Of a stretch of 58,277 nt of DNA, positions 33,073 through 41,271 are shown in pieces. Origin of the DNA: Nitrospinota bacterium (GTDB lineage: Bacteria; Nitrospinota_A; UBA7883; JACRGQ01). Position numbers and translations under genes: made by a program. Under the pieces are notes generated by a model, which saw only the letters and a list, made by a program, of their open reading frames with translations, was not told the origin of the DNA and ran no database searches. Position 1 is the stretch's first letter; each line of letters opens with the position of its first letter. The stretch is taken from the NCBI GenBank assembly GCA_016212275.1, contig JACRGR010000070.1:1-58277 (forward strand), read 5' to 3'.

Positions 33073-34479
33073 CTAAAAAACATGGCGTATCTCCGTAAAC
33101 AGGGCGGTGGCGTCGTTCAGCCGCCCGAAGAAGCTGGTGGCGGGGCCTTGGTAGATGTCGCCGCCGATGGTGATGCCGAGCGCGTCGTTCACCGCGTACT
33201 TCAGGCGCGGGCGCAAAAGACTGTCGCCGCGTTTCAACCAGACCAGTCCCGAAATCTCCGCTTCCAGGGTTTCGTTCAGCCATTTGTTGTTTATCCGGAA
33301 GGAAACGCCTTGTTGCGCGGAGTCCATCTGGTTGTTCGCCAACTGCTCCTGATATGCGATGGCCGAAACGCCGGGATTGGCAAACGAGTCCGCGTCGGTG
33401 AAGTTGGCAACAGCCCGGTATACGAACTGGAGGTTGACGTTCAGGTTTTCCAAAAACGTCCTGTCGCCGCCCGCCACCGCGTAGAACACCGGGTTCTTCA
33501 CAAACGGGTCTTTGCCGTCCGTGTCCCCCGTTTCCAGGTACGCCGCTTCCGCGCGGAGTCCGTACCGCCCGAAGTTCAGGGCGCCATCCGCGCCGAACGC
33601 CTTGAGCCGCCCGTACCTCAATGCCACGTCAATTCCCAGCGCCCCCGCGTTTTTCAGCGCGAGGTCGGGGTTGCGGTCATATCCATCGAAATACGAAAGC
33701 GACCAGTCGTAATCGCTGGCGAACTGTTCCAGCTTTATTCCCCACTGTCCCCAAGCATTGTCGGGGAGTTCCTCCGAAAAGCGTATGCCGCCGATGGTTG
33801 GCAAGGGGAGGGTGTTGCCGCGGAATTCCGGGAGCCACAGCGCGGTGAGGCGCAACTCATCCATGTTCACCGCGCCGCGCAGGGCGGCAACGCCGGACTT
33901 TTGGTTCGCGTCGTCCGGGGTCAAAAGCGTGAAATCGCGTACCACTAGATTGTCGGTGGGATTCACCGCGTCCGCCTTGCCCCACGCGACCATCTGCCTG
34001 CCGATGCGGACGTCCAGCGAATCGAAGGAAAGGTCCGCATACCCCTCGGTCAAATCCCCTTTTGTTTTCCCGCCACGCGAAATATCGTCGTTGCGCACCC
34101 ATCCTTCGAACTGAAGCGTGGCAACATCCGATTCGATTTGCGGGATGCTTTTCAGCCACAGCGAAGCGCTCCCCGCGCCGGAATTCTTTTCCGCCTTTTT
34201 TTCCGCGTTCCACCACGAGCCGCGCACCGAGCCAGTGATGCCGAGAGTTTCCCTTGGTTCATCCGCCGATGCGGGGGAAGATCCCCTGCCCGGCAGGGCG
34301 CCGGGCAGGAGCGTAAAAAGGGTGATGAGTAGAGAGGTAAAGGACTTCCGGACAATTGAAAAGGTTATCCCCTCCTTTTCAAGGAGGGGTGCAGGGGTGG
34401 TTATGGTTAACCCCACCTTTGTCCTCCCCTTGAAAAGGGGAGGATGTTGAATAAGACGGGTATGCCAGGTTTTCTTCAT
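33073..34479 (-). CDS. Outer-membrane protein (DUF1302-like) of the RND exporter operon, with a repeat inserted in its leader
   Basis: A 468-residue product. The mature part fits the outer-membrane family that accompanies MMPL/RND exporters and LolA-like proteins: YADLSFDSLDVRIGRQMVAW, the NPTDNLVVRDFTLL segment and a final strand ATALFTEIRHVF. The ATG at 34479 has a GGGGAAGG ribosome binding site 14 bp after the RND stop. The first seven codons (MKKTWHT) are separated from the hydrophobic signal core (SLLITLFTLLPGALPG, cleavage after ASA) by about 30 codons that derive from the palindromic element at 34369-34443, inserted in frame. Whether such an extended leader works is open. Confidence 0.82.
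   Translation of the reverse strand: MKKTWHTRLIQHPPLFKGRTKVGLTITTPAPLLEKEGITFSIVRKSFTSLLITLFTLLPGALPGRGSSPASADEPRETLGITGSVRGSWWNAEKKAEKNSGAGSASLWLKSIPQIESDVATLQFEGWVRNDDISRGGKTKGDLTEGYADLSFDSLDVRIGRQMVAWGKADAVNPTDNLVVRDFTLLTPDDANQKSGVAALRGAVNMDELRLTALWLPEFRGNTLPLPTIGGIRFSEELPDNAWGQWGIKLEQFASDYDWSLSYFDGYDRNPDLALKNAGALGIDVALRYGRLKAFGADGALNFGRYGLRAEAAYLETGDTDGKDPFVKNPVFYAVAGGDRTFLENLNVNLQFVYRAVANFTDADSFANPGVSAIAYQEQLANNQMDSAQQGVSFRINNKWLNETLEAEISGLVWLKRGDSLLRPRLKYAVNDALGITIGGDIYQGPATSFFGRLNDATALFTEIRHVF
34369..34443. repeat. CCCCTCC palindromic element, copy 2, inside a coding region
   Basis: A 21-bp palindrome at 34369-34389 (CCCCTCCTT...AAGGAGGGG) and a hairpin at 34423-34443 with the same 9-bp arms as copy 1 (27677-27697). 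The element lies between codon 7 and the signal-peptide core of the gene at 33073-34479 and keeps its frame open, encoding PPLFKGRTKVGLT and PAPLLEKEG. Confidence 0.78.
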
Positions 34480-34493
34480 TGAGCCTTCCCCGC

Positions 34494-37400
34494 TTATTCC
34501 TTCTCCATGTAACGCGGGGTGAACAGTTCGTCCTTCACTCCAACGTTGGCCTTGAAGTTCTCGAAGGTGATGACCGTGGTGTGGCCGGTCTGCACGTTGC
34601 GCGTTTCCAGCCGCATCGGCTGGTATTTTCTGTTCACGGCGTCCACCAGGCGCACATCCGCGCTGGTGAACAGTTTCAGCAGTTCGCCCCTGTCGTCGTA
34701 GTATTCCCCTTTAGCGATGACGAAGTTGTCCTTGCGTATCCAGCCCGTCATCCGCGAGTAGCCGGAGCTTTCGCGCACCGCGTCGCCGACCGGGAGCGAT
34801 TCGATAACCCAGCAGTCCACCCCCTCCACTGTTTCGGAGCGCAGGATCTTCTGGTTCCAGTCCTCCGGCTTGTGCCCCATCACGTCGCCGTAGGAAAAGT
34901 CGGTCCCCACGAAGCTGTCCTTTTTGTTGTTGGACACGAGCCGCCGCACTTTTTTGAGGGCGGGAAGGTATATCCACAGGTCGTCGTCTTTGCCGCTGTG
35001 CTCCACCATCAGCGTCGCGGTCCCTTTCACGTCCGGCGGCGCGACGAAGCGGACCAGCCGCATGTTGTCCAGTGTGCCGCCGATGAGCTTCGTCACGCCG
35101 CGCGTTTTGCGCAGGCGCTCCTGGCCCGCCGCGTTGATGAGGCGGAAGGTGGCGTCCGATTCCGAATCGGCGGTTTTCGAGATGGCGTAGTTCCTGCGCG
35201 CTATCTCCTTCGCCGAAAGTTCTTCCGCCCCCGCCAGCGGGATGCCCAGCGCCGCCGCCGTGACGAACGCGGCGATCACGGCGGTGACGGGCGCGGCGCC
35301 TTGTTTTTCCTCCTGTTCACCGAAAATGAATTTCGGCCTGAGCGTGAGCAGAAGCGCCGGGAATAGGGTGAGCGACGCGATGGCGCTTGCCACCATCGCC
35401 AGGCTTATCAGCAGGCCCAGCCAGAAGTGGATGAGGAATCCGTAGGAGAACACGAGAATGAAGTACCCCGCCGCCACGGAAATGGCGACCAGCGAAACAG
35501 CCTTGCCCGCCGTGGCGAACGCGCGGTGGACCGCTTCCGTTTCATCTTCCCCGCGCGCCAGTTCCTCCTTCAGCCGGTAGGCGAGGTAGATGGCGTAGTC
35601 CGCGCCGATCCCCACCGCCATCGCCGAAATGGTGGAGGTGGCTATCTGGAGCGGTATGCCCAAAAAGCCCATGAGGCCGAAGTTCGCCGCCACCGTGACG
35701 ACGAGCGGCACAAGCACCAGCCCCCCCGCGAGGAACGAGCGGAACACGAGGGAGGAGATGAGGAACACCACCCCCGCGATCTGCGCGATGTTCAGCAGTT
35801 TCTCGCGCACCAGCACTTCGTTGAGCGCCGCGCCGCTGGAAACGCCGCCCCCCACGCGCACGTTCACCTCCGGCCCGAACGCCGTGTTGGCGATTCCCCG
35901 CACGCGGCTGACGAACGTCTCCATGTACGCGCTGGAATCCGTCCGCAGGAACACGAGGATGTTCGCGTTGCGGTAGCCGTAGTCCACCACGCTGTCGAAA
36001 TCGCCCGGCTCGCCGGAGGTGGAGTACAGCAAAAGGTATTGCGCCACCAGGTTGCGGTCGTCCGGTATCCGGTTGAAGTCCGGGGCGTCGGCGTTCATCG
36101 CCATGTTTATCTTCTTAATGTAATCGGCGAGGGAGAGCGTCTTGCCCACCATCGGGTCTTTTTCAATCTCGCGCTGGAGCGTTTCCATTCCTTTGAGCAC
36201 CGCGGGGTCTTTCAGCGCGTCGTCCTCTTTTCCCTCGATGAGGATGCTCACCGTGTTGGCCCCGGCCATCATTTTGTTGAATGCGTCGTCGTCCTTCATG
36301 GCGGGCAGGTCGCCGTAAAAAGTGCCTTTGGTGGAATTGTCTATCGCCACATGCGCGGCGCCCAGCGAAAGGATGCCGATGGCGGCGGCGGCCACGGCGT
36401 ACACGCGGCCCCGGTTCCCCGCCACAAGGCGGGCGGCGGATTTCACCAACGCGTCGAGCCATGTGTGCTTTTGCTCCCGCGCACGTTCCCGCTCGCCGGG
36501 CGCTTTCAGCGACGAGCGCAGGGCCGGGATGAACGAAAGCTCCAACAGCATGGCGCTTAAAATGCCGGAGCCGGTGAAAATACCGAATGTCTGGATGGTC
36601 TTGATGTCGAACACCACCAGCGAGAAAAAGCCGGTGGCGGCGATGCTCCCCGCCGCCAGCATCACCGGCGCCACCTTCGTCACCGAATCCGCCACGGCCA
36701 GCCGGTTCGCCACTTGCGGCTCGACGCGATGGTCATGCCGGATGCGGTGGTACTCCTCGTAATACCGTTTCATTATCTGCACCGCGTGGCCGGCGGAGAG
36801 CGCGAGGATGAGTATCGGGGTGGTGGCGTTGAACGGGTCGAGCGCCACGCCGGAAAGCCCCATGATGCCGAGGCTCCAGATGACCGCCAGCAGGGCCGTG
36901 ACCAAGGGCAAAAAGAGCGCCTGCACGCTCCGGAACGCCTCGTACAACACCAGCGAAATGATGAGGAGCGCCAGCGGGAAGAAAAAACCCATCCGCTGGG
37001 AGAACGTTTCGATCATCGATAGGAGCACCGGGCCGCCCGCAAGCGTGATCTCCACCGAGGGGTCGCGCTCCTTTTCGACGACCGCTTTCACCTGCTCCAC
37101 GATCTTGGTGAAGCCGCCGATGTCCTTATACTCCGCCACCACCGCGAGCGTTTTGCGGTCCTGCCCGATGATGAGGTTGGAGTACAGCGGGTTCGCGTCC
37201 ACCGCCTTTTTCAGTTTGTCCATCTCCTCTTCGGTGCGCGGGACGGCGCCCATCAAAGGCTTCACTTCCAGTCCCCACTCGTTGCCGACGATGTTCTTCG
37301 CCTTTCGCGCGGAGATGCTGACGACGTTGCTCTTCACCACCCCTTCGCTTTTCAGTATGCCGTCGGTGATGCGTTGCGCTTTCGCGAGGATGGCGGGCTG

Positions 37401-37634
37401 GTACACGTCGCCTTCTTTCGCGTGGATGCCCACCACCACGGTGTGCTTGTTCCCGAAAATCTCTTCCACGCGGGTGCCGGTGGCCACCAGCGGGTGCGAC
37501 TGCGGAAGGGTTTTGGCGGGGTCAATGGAGACCGATAGGCTCTTTAGCTGGAACAGGAGACCCAGCGTGACGAGTGCGGTGAGCGCGATGACCGCCTTCC
37601 GGTGTTTGATGATCCATTCGATGTAAGCTCTCAT
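34494..37634 (-). CDS. RND/MMPL exporter fused to a LolA-like domain
   Basis: A 1046-residue protein. Residues 1-790 are an RND-superfamily transporter of the MMPL/HpnN type: an N-terminal helix, a periplasmic loop, the helix block SQRMGFFFPLALLIISLVLY, a second loop, and a second block with the GADYAIYLAYR motif. From about 810 to the end is a LolA-like outer-membrane lipoprotein-sorting domain (ATFRLINAAGQERLRKT, LVRFVAPPDVKGTATLM, WIYLPALKKVRRL, SFVGTDFSYGDVM). The junction VIAAFVTAAALGIPLAGAEE resembles a signal peptide and may act as an extra membrane helix or be cleaved. These parts are usually separate genes. Translation is coupled to the 41-residue gene upstream (ATGA). Confidence 0.93.
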   Translation of the reverse strand: MRAYIEWIIKHRKAVIALTALVTLGLLFQLKSLSVSIDPAKTLPQSHPLVATGTRVEEIFGNKHTVVVGIHAKEGDVYQPAILAKAQRITDGILKSEGVVKSNVVSISARKAKNIVGNEWGLEVKPLMGAVPRTEEEMDKLKKAVDANPLYSNLIIGQDRKTLAVVAEYKDIGGFTKIVEQVKAVVEKERDPSVEITLAGGPVLLSMIETFSQRMGFFFPLALLIISLVLYEAFRSVQALFLPLVTALLAVIWSLGIMGLSGVALDPFNATTPILILALSAGHAVQIMKRYYEEYHRIRHDHRVEPQVANRLAVADSVTKVAPVMLAAGSIAATGFFSLVVFDIKTIQTFGIFTGSGILSAMLLELSFIPALRSSLKAPGERERAREQKHTWLDALVKSAARLVAGNRGRVYAVAAAAIGILSLGAAHVAIDNSTKGTFYGDLPAMKDDDAFNKMMAGANTVSILIEGKEDDALKDPAVLKGMETLQREIEKDPMVGKTLSLADYIKKINMAMNADAPDFNRIPDDRNLVAQYLLLYSTSGEPGDFDSVVDYGYRNANILVFLRTDSSAYMETFVSRVRGIANTAFGPEVNVRVGGGVSSGAALNEVLVREKLLNIAQIAGVVFLISSLVFRSFLAGGLVLVPLVVTVAANFGLMGFLGIPLQIATSTISAMAVGIGADYAIYLAYRLKEELARGEDETEAVHRAFATAGKAVSLVAISVAAGYFILVFSYGFLIHFWLGLLISLAMVASAIASLTLFPALLLTLRPKFIFGEQEEKQGAAPVTAVIAAFVTAAALGIPLAGAEELSAKEIARRNYAISKTADSESDATFRLINAAGQERLRKTRGVTKLIGGTLDNMRLVRFVAPPDVKGTATLMVEHSGKDDDLWIYLPALKKVRRLVSNNKKDSFVGTDFSYGDVMGHKPEDWNQKILRSETVEGVDCWVIESLPVGDAVRESSGYSRMTGWIRKDNFVIAKGEYYDDRGELLKLFTSADVRLVDAVNRKYQPMRLETRNVQTGHTTVITFENFKANVGVKDELFTPRYMEKE

Positions 37635-37756
37635 TTTGCGCCTCCCAAAAAATTTAATGTGACCAGTTGCGTGAAGTGCATGGTTGCTTTGATGAGAAGA
37701 AAAGCGGACAGCATCCCTACTAGTAGATAGGTGGTGAGGACAATTTTTTTTAACAT
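37631..37756 (-). CDS. 41-residue membrane protein between tetR and the RND gene
   Basis: A short open frame, MLKKIVLTTYLLVGMLSAFL followed by LIKATMHFTQLVTLNFLGGAK, with one hydrophobic helix. Its ATG overlaps the end of tetR (the ATG at 37756-37754 shares bases with the tetR stop region) and its TGA overlaps the RND ATG as ATGA. The tight overlap on both sides and the helix argue for a real small protein, possibly an accessory subunit of the exporter. No family is recognised. GGGAGG inside its end serves as ribosome binding site of the RND gene. Confidence 0.68.
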   Translation of the reverse strand: MLKKIVLTTYLLVGMLSAFLLIKATMHFTQLVTLNFLGGAK

Positions 37757-38343
37757 TTGAGGCACCGCAGAATCTGGCCCGTTACCGTGTGATAAAGGGC
37801 TTGCGACTGTTTTTCGCGCGCCATCAGCAATGCCCCTTTGGTGGAGGCGATGACGTACATCGCGGTGTCTTCCACCGCTCCGTTTTGCTTGAATTCCCCT
37901 TTGGCGATCCCTTCTTCCAGAATGGAAACGATAAAACGGACGTGCCATTTGTTGAACTCTTCCACCTTCTCGCGCAGTTTTTCCGGCAGGATGTTCCATT
38001 CCGAGGCCATCGCCCCGATGCAGGATATCTTTGAGCAGTCATTCGCCGCTTGCGCCGCGATATCCGCATGGTATTGGAAGTATCCGTGAAGCTTGTGAGT
38101 GGGGGAAAGCTTTTCAAAGAAGGATTGCTCGATGTATGCATCCACCCCTTTGCGGAACGCATCGAACACGGCCAGCCCCAGGTCTTCTTTAGAAGGGAAG
38201 TGGTAATGGATGCTCGCTTTTTTGATTTTGAGTATATCGGAGATGTCTTGGTAGCTGAAGCCGTTGTACCCTTTGGCTTCAACCAGCGCGGTTGCCAGCT
38301 CGATGATCTTTTCTTTCGTATCGGTCTTTACGGACGTGGTCAT
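37750..38343 (-). CDS. TetR-family repressor of the RND operon
   Basis: A 197-residue regulator. The N-terminal helix-turn-helix reads KEKIIELATALVEAKGYNGF, then SYQDISDILKIKKASIHYHF and PSKEDLG, typical of TetR. The C-terminal ligand domain is all helical with Cys in CSKISCIG. The start at 38343 follows AGGTGAATAT. A perfect palindrome lies 21 bp upstream (38364-38383), consistent with autorepression and control of the downstream 41-residue protein, RND fusion and outer-membrane genes, all overlapping or closely spaced. The inducer is unknown. Confidence 0.94.
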   Translation of the reverse strand: MTTSVKTDTKEKIIELATALVEAKGYNGFSYQDISDILKIKKASIHYHFPSKEDLGLAVFDAFRKGVDAYIEQSFFEKLSPTHKLHGYFQYHADIAAQAANDCSKISCIGAMASEWNILPEKLREKVEEFNKWHVRFIVSILEEGIAKGEFKQNGAVEDTAMYVIASTKGALLMAREKQSQALYHTVTGQILRCLKC

Positions 38344-38363
38344 ATATTCACCTGCAGTCATTC

Positions 38364-38383
38364 TACCTACCACTAGGTAGGTA
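38364..38383. promoter_or_regulatory. TetR operator palindrome
   Basis: TACCTACC-ACTA-GGTAGGTA: perfect 8-bp arms and a 4-bp centre, just upstream of tetR. Size and position are those of a TetR-dimer site. Binding by the adjacent repressor is inferred. Confidence 0.8.
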
Positions 38384-38513
38384 AGTCAACAGAAATTATT
38401 TCCAAGATATTCCGATAACACTTTTGGGATTTTGGAAAGTGGGGGAAGGCTGGGGCGGCGTTATAATGGCGTTACGGAAAATGCCATTTTAGTCAAACGG
38501 AGAGAGCAAGGTA

Positions 38514-38714
38514 ATGCGGAGAGAGAAAGCTATCATTGGCGCGGTTATTGTTGTGGGGGTGGCCCTATCCATATTCACCGCGTGCAAACCCTTCTATGCT
38601 GACGAGCCGAAAACCTACGAAGAATGCATCACAAAAAACATGCAAGGGGTGACGAACACCCGTACGCGGATATTGGTGGAAAAGGGGTGCCGGACTCAGT
38701 TCCCGCGGAAGTGA
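38514..38714 (+). CDS. Small exported or membrane-anchored protein with a VEKGC motif
   Basis: A 66-residue protein. An N-terminal hydrophobic stretch (8-24, AIIGAVIVVGVALSIFTAC) may be a signal anchor or an atypical lipobox ending at Cys24. The rest has the pattern YEECITKNMQGVTN followed by ARILVEKGC-like TRILVEKGCRTQFPRK, seen in a widespread group of small unnamed membrane proteins. AAGGTA precedes the ATG. It meets the thioesterase gene tail to tail with one base between stop codons. Function unknown. Confidence 0.68.
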   Translation: MRREKAIIGAVIVVGVALSIFTACKPFYADEPKTYEECITKNMQGVTNTRTRILVEKGCRTQFPRK

Positions 38715-38715
38715 T

Positions 38716-39129
38716 CTATTCGGGCGGCGGGACGGGTCGAGGGTTGCGGTCTTCGTCCACCGCCACATACACCACTTTCGCTTCCGTCACCTTCACGCAG
38801 TTGGATGGATGCCGGTCGCGTTCGGCGAACACCGCCACGTCCACGGTGATTGAGGTGCGCCCCGTTTTTACCACCTCGCCGTAGCAACTCACCAGGTCCC
38901 CCACGAACACCGGTTTTTTGAAGGTGAATTCCGTCACCGCCACGGTGACGACCCGCCCCTTTGTGCGCCGCATCGCTTCGATGGCCCCGGCGATGTCCAC
39001 CTGCGACATGATCCAGCCGCCGAAGATGTCGCCGCTGGCGTTGGCGTCGGCGGGCATGGCGAGCAGGCGCAGGGTGGGGTGGCGGTCCGGCAGGCGGACG
39101 TTATCGGTCTCGCGTTCGCTGTTTTCCAT
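38716..39129 (-). CDS. yciA: Acyl-CoA thioesterase, hotdog fold (YciA-like)
   Basis: A 137-residue single hotdog-domain thioesterase that hydrolyses acyl-CoA. Key segments are RLLAMPADANASGDIFGGWI with the catalytic Asp in the family position, MSQVDIAGAIEA, and VTEFTFKKPVFVGDLVSCYG. Length matches YciA. It is monocistronic as far as can be seen and its ribosome binding site is weak. Its substrate range cannot be read from sequence. Confidence 0.92.
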   Translation of the reverse strand: MENSERETDNVRLPDRHPTLRLLAMPADANASGDIFGGWIMSQVDIAGAIEAMRRTKGRVVTVAVTEFTFKKPVFVGDLVSCYGEVVKTGRTSITVDVAVFAERDRHPSNCVKVTEAKVVYVAVDEDRNPRPVPPPE

Positions 39130-39305
39130 GGTGATCGCAGGATACAGGGAACGGGAGGAAGTGGCAACTTGAGGGTGGATCAGGAGCGGGTGGGGCAGGC
39201 CGACATTTTACAGAGAACCTCCGTCCAAGCCATTTCCCATGTAGGAAAAGCCATGCGGGACAGAAAACGTTTTCTACGCTATCTGTTCAAATAACGGGAT
39301 TTGGG

Positions 39306-39563
39306 CTATTTTTGCTTAAGTTCCACCCAGCATTTGGGGCACTTGCCCGGCTCAAACATCAGCACTTCGGGATGTAAAGGACAGCCGTAGGTGATTCCGT
39401 CCTCGGCTATTTTCGACCGTGCAAATTCAGAAAACGCCGCCTGAAACTTTGCCAGACAGGCCGGGCTACAAAACAGATAGGTAATATCCTGATGAACGTG
39501 GCGGAAGGTGCTATTGGGAGAAACGGTCATTCCGCATACAGGATCTTTTGTGCTCGTATACAT
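39306..39563 (-). CDS. YHS plus heavy-metal-binding-domain protein
   Basis: An 85-residue protein with two short metal-binding modules. The first is a YHS domain (KDPVCGMTV through YLFCSPACLAKF) with Cys pairs. The second has the pattern YGCPLHPEVLMFEPGKCPKC of the heavy-metal-binding domain often found at the ends of copper-transporting ATPases and efflux proteins. It probably binds copper or a similar soft metal as a small soluble chaperone or sensor. No metal transporter or regulator lies beside it. Confidence 0.88.
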   Translation of the reverse strand: MYTSTKDPVCGMTVSPNSTFRHVHQDITYLFCSPACLAKFQAAFSEFARSKIAEDGITYGCPLHPEVLMFEPGKCPKCWVELKQK

Positions 39564-40002
39564 CGCTCATTTCCTATATTTTCCAATTTACCCGACATTT
39601 CCCGGCGGTACAAGCGCCGCGTACCAACACGAAGGTCACAAGAACCGTGTCCCGTCCAGATTTTACGGCGCCTCCGCAACCACATGCCGAGGAATTTGCT
39701 TGTCCCTCCGGGCGATGCGGGGTTGGGGCTGTGAGTGGAATTGATGAAGTCGGTGCGATTTGCGGTGTTGTTCCCCGCTTTGAAAGTGGGAGAGCGAGTG
39801 CCGGGCCCCGGTTTCCCGGAGCCCGGCGTGAACAGGACGCGGCGTTTATTTCAGGCGTCTTCTTATTGGAGGCGGTCGAAGAACAAACCTGTTAAAACCT
39901 AATTTCCATTTCCAGCCGGCAGGACGGGATTTATCCTGTCGTTGCCGCCGGGGGCGGCAAGCACAGACTGAAGTCCGCGCCACCGCCGTTATCTAATCCG
40001 GT
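39564..40002. other. Gene-free stretch downstream of flgE
   Basis: No convincing gene on either strand. It holds two GC hairpins: GCCGGGC...GCCCGGC (39800-39827, one mismatch in a 12-bp stem) and TTGCCGCC/GGCGGCAA (39942-39960, perfect, 3-nt loop). Either may end the fliK-flgD-flgE transcript, but neither is followed by a T-run on the minus strand, so a terminator call is weak. Confidence 0.5.
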
Positions 40003-41256
40003 TTACCTCTTCAGGTTCACGGCTTCGGTGAGCATTTCGTCCACGCTCGTCACGATCTTCGAGTTGGCCTGGTAGCCTCTCTGGTTTTGGATCATCTTCA
40101 CGAACTCCGTGGCAAGGTCCACGTTCGACAGTTCCAGCGAGCTTCCCAGCACGGTGCCCAATCCGCCGCCGCCCGCGGTGCCCAACAGCGGCTGGCCGCT
40201 TTGCGCCGTTTCGCCGTACAGCGATCCGCCCACGCGGCTCAGGCCCCAGGGGCTGGGGAAGTCCGCCAGTTCAAGCTGGTACAGCGATTGCGTCTGCCCG
40301 TTCGAGAACAGGCCGGAGATCACTCCCTTGGCGTCCACCGAAAGCCCCTTCAGGGTGCCGGTGGAGTAGCCGTCCTGAATGATGGAGGTCGTGGTGGACG
40401 GCGCGGAGTAACCGGATATTTCATTCAAGGCCGCGCCGGTCGTGGTGTTGAACATCGCCCACGTCATCGTCAGAGGGTTCGCCCCCGTGGTGAATCCCGT
40501 GATGCCCACCGTCGGGTTGGTGGTGGGGGAGACCAGTTGGCCGGACGAATTGAACTGGATGGTCCCGGTGTTGCCGGTGGTGACCGCGCCGGAGGAAGAG
40601 GCCAGCGCGTAGGTCCATGTCGCGCCGGTGGCGTTCACGGCGCCTTTGGTGAAGGTGGCGGTAAGTGTCGTTCTGCCGCCCAGGTTGTTATACACGTCGA
40701 AGCTGGTGGTGAAGGTGGCCGCCGCGCTGGCCGAGGCGTTCAGGTTCACCCCCATGCGGAAGTTCGTGGTGGCGCTCGGCTGTGACTGCACGCCGCCGAG
40801 GCTTACGTTCGCCACGGTGCCGGAGTTGCTCACCACGCCGTTGGTGGTGCCCGTCACGCGGAAGCCCTGCACCACTTTACCCGTGCCGTCCACCAGCAGT
40901 CCCTGTTTGTCCAGGGTGAACTGGCCGGAGCGGGTGTAGTAGTTGGCGCTGTTCGCCGTATCGCGCACGACGAAGAAGCCGGAGCCTTGTATCGCCATGT
41001 CGGTGGCGTTCGCCGTGGTCTCGAACGAGCCTTGCGACCAGCTGGTCTGCACGTTCTGCAGGAATGTGCCGCGGCCCATCTGCATGGTGGTGGAGCCGTT
41101 CGACATCGAGTTGGAAAGGATGTCCGCGAACGCCGTCCGGCTTCCCTTGAAGCCGATGGTGTTCACGTTGGCGATGTTGTCGCCGATCACGTTCATCGAG
41201 TTGCCGAGCGTCAGTATGCCGCTCACTCCCGAATACATTGCGCTGTTCAAACTCAT
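40003..41256 (-). CDS. flgE: Flagellar hook protein FlgE
   Basis: A 417-residue hook subunit. The conserved rod/hook N-terminus MSLNSAMYSGVSGILTLGNS is followed by MNVIGDNIANVNTIGFKGSR, and the C-terminus LATEFVKMIQNQRGYQANSK with SVDEMLTEAVNLKR forms the D0 coiled coil. GSGFFVVRD and YTRSGQFTLD are family motifs. It is the third gene of fliK-flgD-flgE. Confidence 0.96.
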   Translation of the reverse strand: MSLNSAMYSGVSGILTLGNSMNVIGDNIANVNTIGFKGSRTAFADILSNSMSNGSTTMQMGRGTFLQNVQTSWSQGSFETTANATDMAIQGSGFFVVRDTANSANYYTRSGQFTLDKQGLLVDGTGKVVQGFRVTGTTNGVVSNSGTVANVSLGGVQSQPSATTNFRMGVNLNASASAAATFTTSFDVYNNLGGRTTLTATFTKGAVNATGATWTYALASSSGAVTTGNTGTIQFNSSGQLVSPTTNPTVGITGFTTGANPLTMTWAMFNTTTGAALNEISGYSAPSTTTSIIQDGYSTGTLKGLSVDAKGVISGLFSNGQTQSLYQLELADFPSPWGLSRVGGSLYGETAQSGQPLLGTAGGGGLGTVLGSSLELSNVDLATEFVKMIQNQRGYQANSKIVTSVDEMLTEAVNLKR

Positions 41257-41271
41257 AACTGCCTCCTTGCT

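Noticed and set aside
39079..39294. Short plus-strand frame of 71 codons between the thioesterase and YHS genes
   Set aside because: It overlaps the yciA start on the other strand, lacks a ribosome binding site and shows no motif.
39800..39827. GC-rich hairpin as terminator of the hook operon
   Set aside because: One mismatch and no T-run on either side; mentioned only in the gap description.
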